A DNA stretch of 64,000 bases, taken from Chryseobacterium edaphi (GTDB taxonomy: Bacteria; Bacteroidota; Bacteroidia; Flavobacteriales; Weeksellaceae). Under the pieces are notes generated by a model that worked only from the letters and a program-made list of their open reading frames with translations, ran no database searches and was not told the DNA's origin. The DNA lies in assembly GCF_025628985.1 (NCBI RefSeq), contig NZ_JAOTEM010000002.1:1-64000 (forward strand), given 5' to 3'. The translations under genes were made by a program, and so were the position numbers. Positions 46,040 to 54,910 of this stretch are shown one piece after another (within the stretch, counting starts at the first letter, position 1; each line of letters opens with the position of its first letter).

Positions 46040-46666
46040 TTAGAATGAATATGTTTTTGAGGTATTGTTATCAAAAATTTTCACGGCATTGCTTTCCGGA
46101 ACTTCTTTTGTAGGTTTGATCATTGATGGATTTGATGGATATTTTCCGCTTTTATTGGTCAAAATTTTCCAGTCGTTTCCATCCTGAATCCAGAGAACTT
46201 TCCAGCCATTTTCCGTCTTCGAATCAATAGTTATCGGAGTTCGGGTAACGGTGAATTTACTGATTAATTTCAAATCGCTATCTAAAAGCACCAATGTACA
46301 ACCTCCTGAACCGCAGAAATAAGGCGTAAAAAAGTTGATGAAAACCTCTTTTTTATCATCATTGTTCAAGTCTATCTGATACAGATTAAATTTTCTCGCA
46401 GACGCATCTATTATTTTTAGGTCTTCAGGTTTTAAATATTGTGAAGTGATGAAATCTTTTATTTTTAGCGCTAAAGAATCTTCGACGGTATTGCTGTCGA
46501 AAGAAGGTTTGTTAGAGATTTTAGATTCAGGGATTAATGAAGAATCCTGTACCGCTTTTTGGGCATCTATATTCGTGGTTTTTTTATCTTTAGGCTTATT
46601 GCAGCTAATGATTCCCAATAACGATGTAATGGAAAGTATATTGAAGATGTAATTTGGTGATTTCAT
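46040..46666 (-). CDS. Lipoprotein of unknown function (208 aa)
   Basis: Lipobox-like LLGIISC (Cys22), then a Ser/Lys-rich linker (about 23-60) and a folded part: DFITSQYLKPEDLKIIDASA, YQIDLNNDDKKEVFINFFTP (FG-GAP-like Asp-rich turn) and YFCGSGGCTLVLLDSDLKLI with a Cys pair. Not assigned to a known family. It leads the four-gene minus operon 43687-46666. Confidence 0.7.
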   Translation of the reverse strand: MKSPNYIFNILSITSLLGIISCNKPKDKKTTNIDAQKAVQDSSLIPESKISNKPSFDSNTVEDSLALKIKDFITSQYLKPEDLKIIDASARKFNLYQIDLNNDDKKEVFINFFTPYFCGSGGCTLVLLDSDLKLISKFTVTRTPITIDSKTENGWKVLWIQDGNDWKILTNKSGKYPSNPSMIKPTKEVPESNAVKIFDNNTSKTYSF

Positions 46667-46825
46667 ATCAATACATTTTTACAGAATAAAATTAAATAAT
46701 ATTTTGACATTATTATCGTATTATGCGAAAAAAATGTTAATTTTTATTAAATCTATTGCAATTTAATATTTAATGAAAATAAAATGATACAAGTGTTATT
46801 TTGTTAATCCTTTCCAATAAACTAA

Positions 46826-46857
46826 ACAAAAAAAGTGAAGCATTTCTGCTTCACTTC
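46826..46857 (-). terminator. Rho-independent terminator after the M16 peptidase gene
   Basis: A perfect 10-bp stem AAGTGAAGCA (46833-46842)/TGCTTCACTT (46847-46856), loop TTTC, is followed on the minus strand by seven T residues overlapping the stem base. It lies 26 bases past the stop at 46882. Confidence 0.85.
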
Positions 46858-46881
46858 AAACAATTTATATTAATAAAAAAA

Positions 46882-49794
46882 CTAATATCCGAAAATTTCT
46901 TCAAGGGTCACTTCTTTGAACTCACCCATTTTATTTATGGATTCCATATTCAGGTTTTCTTTCTTCCCGATGATGGCGGTGTTGTACTTCAATGGTTTGA
47001 TACCTGAATTATAAAAGCTTGTCAGTTGAGGCAGACTTAATGTCTGAATCTCAGCATAGATATCTTTTCTGATATCGTAATCAACGCCCAGTTTTTTCAA
47101 TGCCAGTTGATTGTAGAAAATATTGGTTCTGTTGATTCTGTTTGATGCAATCTGCTTCAAAGCCGAACCTTTAGAATTCTCAAACTGCGCCGGAATTTGT
47201 GGAAAATCTGCCATCAGATCATTCATTGCGCTTACAGCAAGAGGTAATTTGTTGGCCTGAGTTCCAATGTAGTTGGTCACATAATTCGGATGATCTTTTT
47301 CAGAAGCAGTCGCATAAGACACATAAGCCGAATAAGCCAATGACTTACTTTCTCTGATCTCCTGGAAAACGATAGACGACAATCCGCGACCGAAGTATTC
47401 GTTGAATACGTTTACTTTCCCAAAGTTAGCTAGGTCAACATTCTGAGCTTTTGCTACTTTAGCCATTTCCATCTGCACCATGTCATAAGCTGTGAAATAC
47501 ACTTTACCTTCTGTCATAGGTTCTGCATATACTTTAGCTTTTGCAGGCTGCATTTTTGTATCGGCAATGAATGGTTTTACTGCTTTTTCCAAGCCTTTCT
47601 GATCTTCTCCGTAAATGAAAATCTCGTAAGGATATTGGTTTAAGGTCTTTATTTTAGACATTAGTTCATTCACGTTGATGCTTTCCAGACGCTGCTTAGA
47701 AATAATATCTGTCATTCTTGAATCTTTCCCATATTTCGCATAATTGGAAAGTGCAGCCATAATTCTTGTTTTGTCTTTTTTGGCAACTTCTCTTGATTCA
47801 AGAATTGTTTTTACCGTCTGATCGTAGACTGCTTTATCGGCTTTCACGTTGGTCATCCAGTGGTTTAACAATTCTACCCCTTTCTTCATATTGCTTTCCA
47901 GTCCGCTTAAAGTAATGATGGTTTGGTCGTTTGAAGTTCTGAAGCTGTTTGAAATTCCTAATTTGTAGAATTCTTCTTTCAGCTGTTCAGGAGTATATTT
48001 ATCGGTTCCAAGATATTGTAGAACACTTACGCCAAGACTCAATTCTTTGTCATTATCTGACCCGAAAGGGAAAATATAATTGACCTGAGCAACTTCATTG
48101 TATTTGTTTTTAACGAAACTTACCCTTTTATCCTTAATTTCAGAAGTAGCGATTGCTGTTTTGTAATCAATAAACTGAGGTTTGATGTCTCCTGCTTTTG
48201 TTCCTAAAATATCTTTAAGGAAAGGCGACTGCGCTTCTCTGTTCAATTTAATTGGTGTGATCGCCGGATTCTGTACACGTACCAATTTATCATTGACTCC
48301 TTTTTCTTTATAAACAACTACGTAATTGTCTTTGAAAAACTCATTCGCAAATTTTACAATATCAGCTTTGGTGATTTTCTCATAATCATTGATCTCATCC
48401 AATTCCTGCTGCCAAGTTCTTTCGTTGATGTAAGCTTTATACAGCGTTGTAGCCAGACCGTCTGCAGTTTCCCAACCTTTCATACGCTGTACTTTCATAT
48501 CGTTGATGATTGCTTTCATCATCCAATCCGGAAACTGACCTTTTTTAATTAAATCTAACTGATCCAACAATAATTTTTTAGCCTCATCAAAACTTTGTCC
48601 TTCTTTAGGAACCACATATAATGTAAATGCTCCGTATGTTTTATAAGGAGATTCGTAAGCTCCTGCGCTTAATACTTTTTGCTTTTGGCTAATATTTAAA
48701 TCAATTAAACCAGCATCACCGCTATTGCTTAAAATTTCACCAACCATACTTGCCAATCTCGCATCTTTGGTTCCGTAAGAATCAGATCTCCAAGCCATCG
48801 TCATTCTCGGTGCAGAAGGACTTTTTACAGTTCTTGTCACCACCTGAGTCATCGGCTGCTCAGAAACCATTTTCTTCATCGGAAGTTCTTTGTATTTGAA
48901 CGACCCGAAATATTGATCAACTAATTTTATCGTTTTGTCGAAATCTAAATCTCCTACTAAAACTACCGCCATATTATTAGGCACATAATATGTGTCAAAA
49001 TACTTGTGAATCGCGACCATTGATGGACTCTTCAAATGTTCCGAAGTCCCGATTGTAGTCTGCTGACCGTTTGGATGTTTTGGGAAAAGTGCTTCCATTA
49101 AAGCATAATTTACCAATCGACTGTCATTATCCTGAGCTCTGTTGAATTCTTCATAAACCGCTTCCAATTCTGTATGGAAAAGTCTTAAAACCAATTCAGA
49201 AAAACGTTCTTTTTCAACTTTCAGCCATTTTTCAAGCTCGTTTGCTGGAATATTATTTTTGTAAACTGTTTCGTCTAACCAGGTATGAGCATTGGTTCCT
49301 GTTGCTCCCAAAGATGAAATTGCTTTATCATATTCATTAGCAATCGCATACTTTGAAGCTTCCTGAGAAACTTCATCGATCTTTTTGTAAAGTACTTTTT
49401 TCTTTTCAGGATCTTTTTCTGCTTTGTGCAGTTCGTAAAGATCAGAAATCTGCTGCAACAGCACCTTTTCTTTTGCCCAATCCTGAGTTCCCAAATGAGA
49501 AGTTCCTTTGAAAACCATGTGTTCAAGGTAATGCGCCAATCCGGTATTATCGCCTGGATCATTGTTTGAACCCGTTCTTACAGGCACATACGTCTGAATT
49601 CTGGGAGCATCGTCATTCTTTGCGAGATAGACTTTCAGTCCGTTTTTTAAAGTATAGACTCTCACTCCTGCAAGATCATTTTTTACAGTTTCATATGTAT
49701 AACCCTGACTGTCGGTCACGGTTTGTGTATCAAATTTCTGCGCCATTGCACTGATCATGAAAAAGAATGAAAGAGAAATAAAAACTTTCTTCAT
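46882..49794 (-). CDS. M16 family (insulinase-like) zinc metalloprotease
   Basis: A 970-aa exported protease. Signal peptide KKVFISLSFFFMISAMA, then Q. The zinc-binding HxxEH is HYLEHMVFKGT (about residue 88), with a distal Glu in ELEAVYEEFNRAQ. The whole has the double M16 layout (two N/C-terminal half pairs), usual for a fused pitrilysin-type enzyme. Probably periplasmic, degrading peptides. It is unrelated to pigment synthesis and sits in the intervening block. Confidence 0.92.
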   Translation of the reverse strand: MKKVFISLSFFFMISAMAQKFDTQTVTDSQGYTYETVKNDLAGVRVYTLKNGLKVYLAKNDDAPRIQTYVPVRTGSNNDPGDNTGLAHYLEHMVFKGTSHLGTQDWAKEKVLLQQISDLYELHKAEKDPEKKKVLYKKIDEVSQEASKYAIANEYDKAISSLGATGTNAHTWLDETVYKNNIPANELEKWLKVEKERFSELVLRLFHTELEAVYEEFNRAQDNDSRLVNYALMEALFPKHPNGQQTTIGTSEHLKSPSMVAIHKYFDTYYVPNNMAVVLVGDLDFDKTIKLVDQYFGSFKYKELPMKKMVSEQPMTQVVTRTVKSPSAPRMTMAWRSDSYGTKDARLASMVGEILSNSGDAGLIDLNISQKQKVLSAGAYESPYKTYGAFTLYVVPKEGQSFDEAKKLLLDQLDLIKKGQFPDWMMKAIINDMKVQRMKGWETADGLATTLYKAYINERTWQQELDEINDYEKITKADIVKFANEFFKDNYVVVYKEKGVNDKLVRVQNPAITPIKLNREAQSPFLKDILGTKAGDIKPQFIDYKTAIATSEIKDKRVSFVKNKYNEVAQVNYIFPFGSDNDKELSLGVSVLQYLGTDKYTPEQLKEEFYKLGISNSFRTSNDQTIITLSGLESNMKKGVELLNHWMTNVKADKAVYDQTVKTILESREVAKKDKTRIMAALSNYAKYGKDSRMTDIISKQRLESINVNELMSKIKTLNQYPYEIFIYGEDQKGLEKAVKPFIADTKMQPAKAKVYAEPMTEGKVYFTAYDMVQMEMAKVAKAQNVDLANFGKVNVFNEYFGRGLSSIVFQEIRESKSLAYSAYVSYATASEKDHPNYVTNYIGTQANKLPLAVSAMNDLMADFPQIPAQFENSKGSALKQIASNRINRTNIFYNQLALKKLGVDYDIRKDIYAEIQTLSLPQLTSFYNSGIKPLKYNTAIIGKKENLNMESINKMGEFKEVTLEEIFGY

Positions 49795-50095
49795 AGTAGA
49801 ATTGATTAAATCATTTTAATTAAATGATTAGTGTAGAAAAAGGTTAGTTTTGTTACAGTTGAAGAACATTTGTAATAACCGGTCTAGACTTCCACTTCTA
49901 CGCAGCTCTCCTTTAATTACATTTAATTTTTCCTACAAACGTTTTGCTCCAATGGAGCAGTTATTATTTTAATTAAATTTTTTCTCAGCTTTAAATCATC
50001 AGTAATCTTAATATTGTAATATGTTTTAATGAAATATACACTCGCTGGGAATAGATTTTGCACTCGGTTACTTAATAATCCAATAAAAATATCTT
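49795..50095. other. Gap with GCTCC-type palindromes
   Basis: About 300 bases between the M16 gene and the VOC gene, which face apart. It holds degenerate GCTCC-type repeats: CACTTCTACGCAGCTC (49893-49906) and a palindrome GCTCCAATGGAGC (49946-49958) preceded by ctacaaacgtttt, the same family as 711-1091. No gene is supported. Confidence 0.65.
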
Positions 50096-50482
50096 ATGAA
50101 AAGTAAAATGATTTGGGCAAACTTTGCTGTAGAAAATCTTGACCGTACCACAGAGTTTTACAATGCATTAGGATTTAAATCTAATGGTCGCTCCAATGAT
50201 TTGACCAGCTTTTTCTTTAGTGACAACAATTTTGTGATTCATTTTTTCCTAAAAGATATTTTGGAGAAAAATACAGATCTCAAATTTTTTAACAATCCGA
50301 ATTCCAATGAAATTATTTTCACTTTATCTGCGGAAACAAAAGAAGAAGTTGATGATTGGGCAGACTCTGTGAAAAACGCCGGCGGAAAAATAGAATCTGA
50401 ACCGAAAGAATTTGGTGACAATTATTACGGATTTACTTTCTCAGATCCTGATGGACACAAGTTCAATGTATTTATGATGTAA
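50096..50482 (+). CDS. VOC-family (glyoxalase/dioxygenase fold) protein
   Basis: A 128-aa single VOC domain: KMIWANFAVENLDRTTEFYN, LGFKSNGRSNDLTSFFF, then EEVDDWADSVKNAGGKI and YYGFTFSDPDGHKFNVFMM, with the C-terminal Asp-Pro-Asp-Gly-His motif. Several metal-ligand positions (His in the first strand) are not obvious, so it may be a binding protein rather than an enzyme. Confidence 0.85.
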   Translation: MKSKMIWANFAVENLDRTTEFYNALGFKSNGRSNDLTSFFFSDNNFVIHFFLKDILEKNTDLKFFNNPNSNEIIFTLSAETKEEVDDWADSVKNAGGKIESEPKEFGDNYYGFTFSDPDGHKFNVFMM

Positions 50483-50657
50483 TTAAATATCAAATCAAGA
50501 TGAATTACTAAAAATTTGTCTTAAATACTGGCAATTATCATCAATACATTCCAGTATCCTATGTCCTGCATTTTTATTATTTTAGCGCATTGGAAAAACA
50601 ATTAGAAAGTAGAAGAAAAAACTTCATCTACTTATCATAAACATCAATATTTTTTGG

Positions 50658-51062
50658 GTGAAAAAACAAGACATTCCACAAGACGAAAGTAATTTGCAGT
50701 CAGCAAATATGACCGAAATGTTATATGTGACTGATGAAAATAACAATTACACCACCGCGCAAAGCATCGGTTGGGAAGCCAAAAAAGCAGCCTTAGATGA
50801 ATCTATGGCGCTCATTAACGAAAGAATTGAAGAAGCCAAACAAAATGTGGCGAATAATGTCGTGAGCCCAATCATCTATTTTATGGAACTCAACAAAATG
50901 GATTTGCAGGTTCTTGCAGCATACGTCGGAAAGTGGCAATGGACAGTCAAACGACACGCAAAACCGACTATATTTAAAAAACTCAGCGATTCTACTTTGA
51001 AAAAATACGCCGACACGTTCGGAATTTCGGTAGATGAATTGAAAAATTTTGACGGGAAATAA
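50658..51062 (+). CDS. Small HTH-like protein at the head of the second pigment segment
   Basis: A 134-aa protein starting with GTG at 50658. The first part (MTEMLYVTDENNNYTTAQSI, GWEAKKAALDESMALINERI) is amphipathic; the C-terminal half (ELNKMDLQVLAAYVGKWQWT, KRHAKPTIFKKLSDSTLKKY, ADTFGISVDELKNF) has the helix spacing of an HTH_3/XRE domain. I recall similar proteins in flavobacterial pigment clusters. It may be a regulator, but DNA binding is inference. A strong terminator-like hairpin follows at 51073. Confidence 0.6.
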   Translation: MKKQDIPQDESNLQSANMTEMLYVTDENNNYTTAQSIGWEAKKAALDESMALINERIEEAKQNVANNVVSPIIYFMELNKMDLQVLAAYVGKWQWTVKRHAKPTIFKKLSDSTLKKYADTFGISVDELKNFDGK

Positions 51063-51072
51063 TGAAATAAAT

Positions 51073-51107
51073 AACCCCTTCAGAGTTTTGAACTCTGAAG
51101 GGGTTTT
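51073..51107 (+). terminator. Strong hairpin terminator inside the pigment locus
   Basis: A perfect 15-bp stem AACCCCTTCAGAGTT (51073-51087)/AACTCTGAAGGGGTT (51091-51105), loop TTG, is followed by TTAAA. It lies between the 50658 gene and the BtrH-like gene. It sets the BtrH start after it, at 51121, and would insulate or attenuate the downstream genes. Confidence 0.7.
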
Positions 51108-51120
51108 AAAGAAACAACGA

Positions 51121-52116
51121 ATGAAAATAAATTTCGAACACCATCAGACAGCCCACTGCGAAAACGGTGTTGCCTCCAATTTACTTCTAAACAGAGGTTT
51201 AAAACTCAGCGAACCAATGATTTTCGGAATCGGTTCGGGATTGTTTTTCGTGTATTTGCCTTTTCTAAAAGTGAATTTTGCGCCGGGTTTCAGTTACCGA
51301 CCAATGCCGGGAGCTATTTTCAGTAAAGCCGCAAAAAGGTTAGGAATTAAAATCAAAAGAATTAAATTTTCAAATCCGAAGGAAGCGCAAGCTGCTTTGG
51401 AGAAAAATTTAGAACAAAATATCCCGACAGGTTTGCAGGTTGGCGTTTTTAACTTGACTTATTTTCCTGAAGAATATAAATTCCATTTCAACGCCCACAA
51501 CTTAGTGGTTTACGGAAAAGAGGACGGAAAATTCCTCATCAGCGACCCTGTGATGGATTTCGCAACCACTCTGACCGAAGCCGAACTTGAAAAAGTCCGT
51601 TATGCCAAAGGTGCACTCGCTCCAAAAGGTCATATGTATTTCCCGACACACATCCCTGAGAATGTTCATCTGGAAGAAGCTATCAAAAGAGGGATAAAGG
51701 ACACCTGCAAAAATATGTTGGCTCCAGTTCCGATTATCGGAGTCAAAGCAATGCGTTGGGTGGCGAAAAGCATCCCGAAATGGGCGGAAAAAAAAGGAAC
51801 AAAAGTGACCAACCATTACCTCGGACAACTCATTAGAATGCAGGAAGAAATCGGAACCGGCGGTGGCGGATTCAGGTTTATTTACGGCGCTTTTTTACAG
51901 GAAGCGGCAGTGATTCTAAAAAATGAAGAATTAAAAGAATTATCTAAAGAAATTACCGCAATTGGTGACCTTTGGAGAGACTTTGCTGTGGATATTGCAA
52001 GAGTTTACAAAAACAGAAATTCGAAAAGCGATATTTACAATCAGCTTTCAAAATCGATGTTGCATATTGCCGATTTGGAGGAGGCGTTTTACAAGAAATT
52101 GAGAAAAGCGATATAG
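51121..52116 (+). CDS. BtrH-like acyltransferase with Cys-His-Asp triad
   Basis: A 331-aa protein of the BtrH N-terminal-domain family. In butirosin synthesis BtrH transfers an ACP-bound acyl to an acceptor through a cysteine. The start is the ATG at 51121, since the open frame from 51049 runs through the terminator hairpin. The papain/C39-like triad is visible: Cys13 in TAHCENGVAS, His126 in FNAHNLVVYG, Asp142 in LISDPV. The C-terminal half (about 180-331) is helical and cationic. Placement between the regulator-like gene and the ABC transporter suggests it works on the ACP-bound polyene, perhaps forming the flexirubin ester bond. This is inference. Confidence 0.75.
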   Translation: MKINFEHHQTAHCENGVASNLLLNRGLKLSEPMIFGIGSGLFFVYLPFLKVNFAPGFSYRPMPGAIFSKAAKRLGIKIKRIKFSNPKEAQAALEKNLEQNIPTGLQVGVFNLTYFPEEYKFHFNAHNLVVYGKEDGKFLISDPVMDFATTLTEAELEKVRYAKGALAPKGHMYFPTHIPENVHLEEAIKRGIKDTCKNMLAPVPIIGVKAMRWVAKSIPKWAEKKGTKVTNHYLGQLIRMQEEIGTGGGGFRFIYGAFLQEAAVILKNEELKELSKEITAIGDLWRDFAVDIARVYKNRNSKSDIYNQLSKSMLHIADLEEAFYKKLRKAI

Positions 52117-52117
52117 T

Positions 52118-52870
52118 TTGGAGAATATCATCGAAATAAAAAACCTCTACAAGAAATACAAAAACTCGGAAGATTTTTCGGTTAATGATATCTCTTTGAA
52201 CATCGATAAAAACGAAATCTATGGAATTCTCGGTCCCAACGGAGCGGGGAAAACCACTTTGATTTCTATGCTTTCAGGTTTGATTAAACCAACCTCAGGA
52301 AGTTTTACCATCAACGGTTTGTCGCCTAGAAAAGATAATTCGAAAATCAAACAAATCATCGGCGTTGTTCCTCAGGAATATGCGCTCTACCCGACTTTGA
52401 CAGCGAAAGAAAACCTTTTGTTTTTCGGAAGTCTGTATGGTTTGAAGAACGGTTATCTTCACAAAGCCATCGATGAAGCTTTGGAATTGATGGGCTTAAC
52501 GAAATTTGCCAACAAAAAAGTCGACCAGTTTTCAGGCGGAATGAAACGCCGTTGCAATCTGATTGCCGGAACACTTCACAACCCGAAAGTTTTGTTTCTG
52601 GACGAGCCGACCGTTGGCGTTGATGTTCAGTCGAAAAAAGCGATTATTGATTATCTTTTAGATTTAAATAAAAAAGGAACGTGCATCATTTACACGTCAC
52701 ATCACCTTTCTGAGGCTGAGGAATTCTGTACAAAAATCGCCATCATCGACCACGGGAAAATCCACGCGACAGGGACTCCTGAAGAATTGGTGGAAAGAGT
52801 TGCCAATGCGGAAAACCTGGAGGATGTTTTCATTTCATTAACCGGAAAAGAATTGAGAGATGTTGTATAA
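52118..52870 (+). CDS. ABC transporter ATP-binding protein
   Basis: A 250-aa ABC ATPase that starts with TTG at 52118, one base after the previous stop. Walker A is GPNGAGKTT, signature FSGGMKRR, Walker B VLFLDEPTVGVD, H-loop YTSHHLSEAEEF. It pairs with the ABC-2 permease downstream (11-base overlap). The pair likely exports a pigment precursor or a lipid. Confidence 0.92.
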   Translation: MENIIEIKNLYKKYKNSEDFSVNDISLNIDKNEIYGILGPNGAGKTTLISMLSGLIKPTSGSFTINGLSPRKDNSKIKQIIGVVPQEYALYPTLTAKENLLFFGSLYGLKNGYLHKAIDEALELMGLTKFANKKVDQFSGGMKRRCNLIAGTLHNPKVLFLDEPTVGVDVQSKKAIIDYLLDLNKKGTCIIYTSHHLSEAEEFCTKIAIIDHGKIHATGTPEELVERVANAENLEDVFISLTGKELRDVV

Positions 52871-54122
52871 ATTGTGGAGAAGTTTCATCAAGGAAATTCA
52901 GTTACTGAAGAGAGATTCCGGCGGAATTGTCATTATTTTCCTGATGCCGTTGCTGTTGATTATTACGATTACTCTAATTCAGGATTCGACATTCAAAAAT
53001 CTGGAAGGTTCGAAAATACCGATTATTTTCATTGACAATGATAAATCTGAAGTTTCTAAAGTCATCAAAAAAGAACTGGAAACAAGCAAAACATTTGAAC
53101 TCGTTACGGATTACAACGAAAAATTGGCTGAGAAAGTTGTGTTTACGGGTGATTATCAGATGGCCATCGTCATTCCAAAAAATCTGACGAAAGATTTAAA
53201 TTCAAATATCGATTCTAAAGTTCAGACTATCGTAAGCTCGTTTGGCCTGGAAACCGATTCAACTTCGACAAAAACCGTTGCTTCAAAGGCAAAAGACATT
53301 CATCTCTATTTCGACCCCGCCACCAACGCAGGTTTCAAAAATTCTGTGATGAATGCCATCAACAAAATGGTTTTTGAAATCGAAAATAAAAAAATCTACA
53401 AAGCCTTCCAGGACCAACTCGGAACAACAGAAGACCTTGAAAATAAAAGTCTGATTACCTTTAAAGAAATCACGCCGAACAAAGGCAACGAAGAAGTAAT
53501 GCCGAATTCCGTGCAACACAACGTTCCTGCGTGGGCGCTGTTTGCGATTTTCTTTATTGTGGTGCCGTTGTCGATTAATTTAGTCAAAGAAAAAAGTCAG
53601 GGAACGAGCGTTAGAGTTCGCGTGAGCCCGACGCCGTATTACATTCATATTTTAGGAAAAACATTCACCTATCTCATCATTTGCGTCATCCAGTTTTTGC
53701 TGATGGTTGCAGTGGGAATTTGGCTTTTCCCTTTGATGAATTTACCTCAGTTTGATGTTTCAGGAAAAATGTTTCACCTTCTCATTGTCACTCTTTTTGC
53801 AGGATTGGCAGCGATTGGATTTGGAGTTTTGATTGGAACCGTTTCCGACACACAGGAACAGTCGGCACCGTTTGGAGCGACTTCGGTTGTGGTTTTGGCG
53901 GCGATTGGCGGAATCTGGGTTCCGGTTTTCCTGATGCCTGAATTTATGCAGAAAATTGCGCAGTTTTCCCCGATGAACTGGGGACTGAATGCGTACTACG
54001 ATATTATTTTGAGAAACAGCGGCATTGGCGAAATTGCCAAAGAACTGATTTTCTTATTTTTATTTTATATTGCGATGGTCAGCATTTCTTTATTGTATGA
54101 GAGGAAACAAAATAGTGTTTGA
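52860..54122 (+). CDS. ABC-2 type permease
   Basis: A 420-aa ABC-2 membrane protein: one N-terminal helix (GIVIIFLMPLLLIITITLI), a large extracytoplasmic domain (about 40-220) and five C-terminal helices (for example WALFAIFFIVVPLSINLV, FLLMVAVGIWLFP, IGFGVLIGTVSD, VVVLAAIGGIWVPVFLM). Overlaps the ATPase gene, so they form one transporter. It belongs to the exporter type often found in aryl polyene clusters. Confidence 0.9.
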   Translation: MLYKLWRSFIKEIQLLKRDSGGIVIIFLMPLLLIITITLIQDSTFKNLEGSKIPIIFIDNDKSEVSKVIKKELETSKTFELVTDYNEKLAEKVVFTGDYQMAIVIPKNLTKDLNSNIDSKVQTIVSSFGLETDSTSTKTVASKAKDIHLYFDPATNAGFKNSVMNAINKMVFEIENKKIYKAFQDQLGTTEDLENKSLITFKEITPNKGNEEVMPNSVQHNVPAWALFAIFFIVVPLSINLVKEKSQGTSVRVRVSPTPYYIHILGKTFTYLIICVIQFLLMVAVGIWLFPLMNLPQFDVSGKMFHLLIVTLFAGLAAIGFGVLIGTVSDTQEQSAPFGATSVVVLAAIGGIWVPVFLMPEFMQKIAQFSPMNWGLNAYYDIILRNSGIGEIAKELIFLFLFYIAMVSISLLYERKQNSV

Positions 54123-54434
54123 TTCAACACTGTAAAGATTTTTAGGAGCCGGGAACCTGCTGTCCACTATATCTTTTTTGTCATTGCGAACAACGTTAAC
54201 CAAAAAATTGAACTTATCAGCAATCGCAATGACAAAAAAGGATGCCGTTCCCATCAGGGCTAGGGATTCCGTGGGAAATTCACGTTATATCAAGTCTATC
54301 ACGAATTAAAAATTTGTCAAAGTTTGGAACTTTGGCAAAGTCGAATAAAATGAATTTATAACAGAATATATTTGATTATAATTGGTGACCTTTGTGAAAA
54401 CCTTTGTGCCCATTGTGGTTAAAAACAAAACAAA
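54123..54434. other. Gap holding a dispersed structured element
   Basis: About 310 bases. It carries copy 2 of the dispersed element (54142-54270) and then AT-rich sequence. I see no gene; the short frames are fragments. Confidence 0.65.
54142..54270 (-). repeat. Dispersed structured element, copy 2
   Basis: On the minus strand it matches copy 1 (1270-1366) at both flanks. Its centre has a perfect 16-bp inverted repeat, TTTTTTGTCATTGCGA (54174-54189) / TCGCAATGACAAAAAA (54224-54239). The conserved arms and different tips indicate a structured repeat. It lies between the permease and thioesterase genes. Confidence 0.75.
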
Positions 54435-54854
54435 ATGCAGTCTAAAAATTTAACTTGTACCGAAGAAGTACGCGTCCGGTTCAACGAGACAGACCCGCTT
54501 GGAATCGTCTGGCACGGGCATTACATCGTGTATTTTGAAGACGGAAGAGAAGCTTTCGGAAGACAGCACGGTTTGACCTATCTCGATATTCAGAACGCCG
54601 GATTTGTAACACCGATTGTGAAAAGTACGTGCGAGCATTTTCTTCCCCTGAAATATGGCGAAACATTCAACATTGTAACGACTTTCATCAATTCTGTTTC
54701 GGCAAAACTAATTTATAAATACGAGATTTTTAATCAGCAAAATCTATTGGTTTGCAGTGGAGAAACCATTCAGGTTTTTCTGGATTCTGAAAATAATTTA
54801 TGCCTGTACAATCCCGAGTTTTTTCAGATCTGGAAAGATAAAATGGGATTATAG
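54435..54854 (+). CDS. Acyl thioesterase (4HBT hotdog) of the pigment locus
   Basis: A 139-aa hotdog thioesterase. The signature VRFNETDPLGIVWHGHYIVY contains the catalytic Asp and the HGHY stretch. YEIFNQQNLLVCSGETIQVF closes the fold. In aryl polyene clusters such a thioesterase (ApeK-like) is common and may release acyl chains or proofread the ACP. Distinct from the thioesterase at 3016. Confidence 0.87.
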   Translation: MQSKNLTCTEEVRVRFNETDPLGIVWHGHYIVYFEDGREAFGRQHGLTYLDIQNAGFVTPIVKSTCEHFLPLKYGETFNIVTTFINSVSAKLIYKYEIFNQQNLLVCSGETIQVFLDSENNLCLYNPEFFQIWKDKMGL

Positions 54855-54910
54855 TTGGCGATTGGCTATTAGCTTTAGGCTTTTTAAAATATGAATCGAA
54901 AATTTCATAA

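Noticed and set aside
51049-51120. Upstream extension of the BtrH-like gene
   Set aside because: It runs through the terminator hairpin at 51073-51107; the ATG at 51121 starts right before the conserved HHQTAHCENG region.
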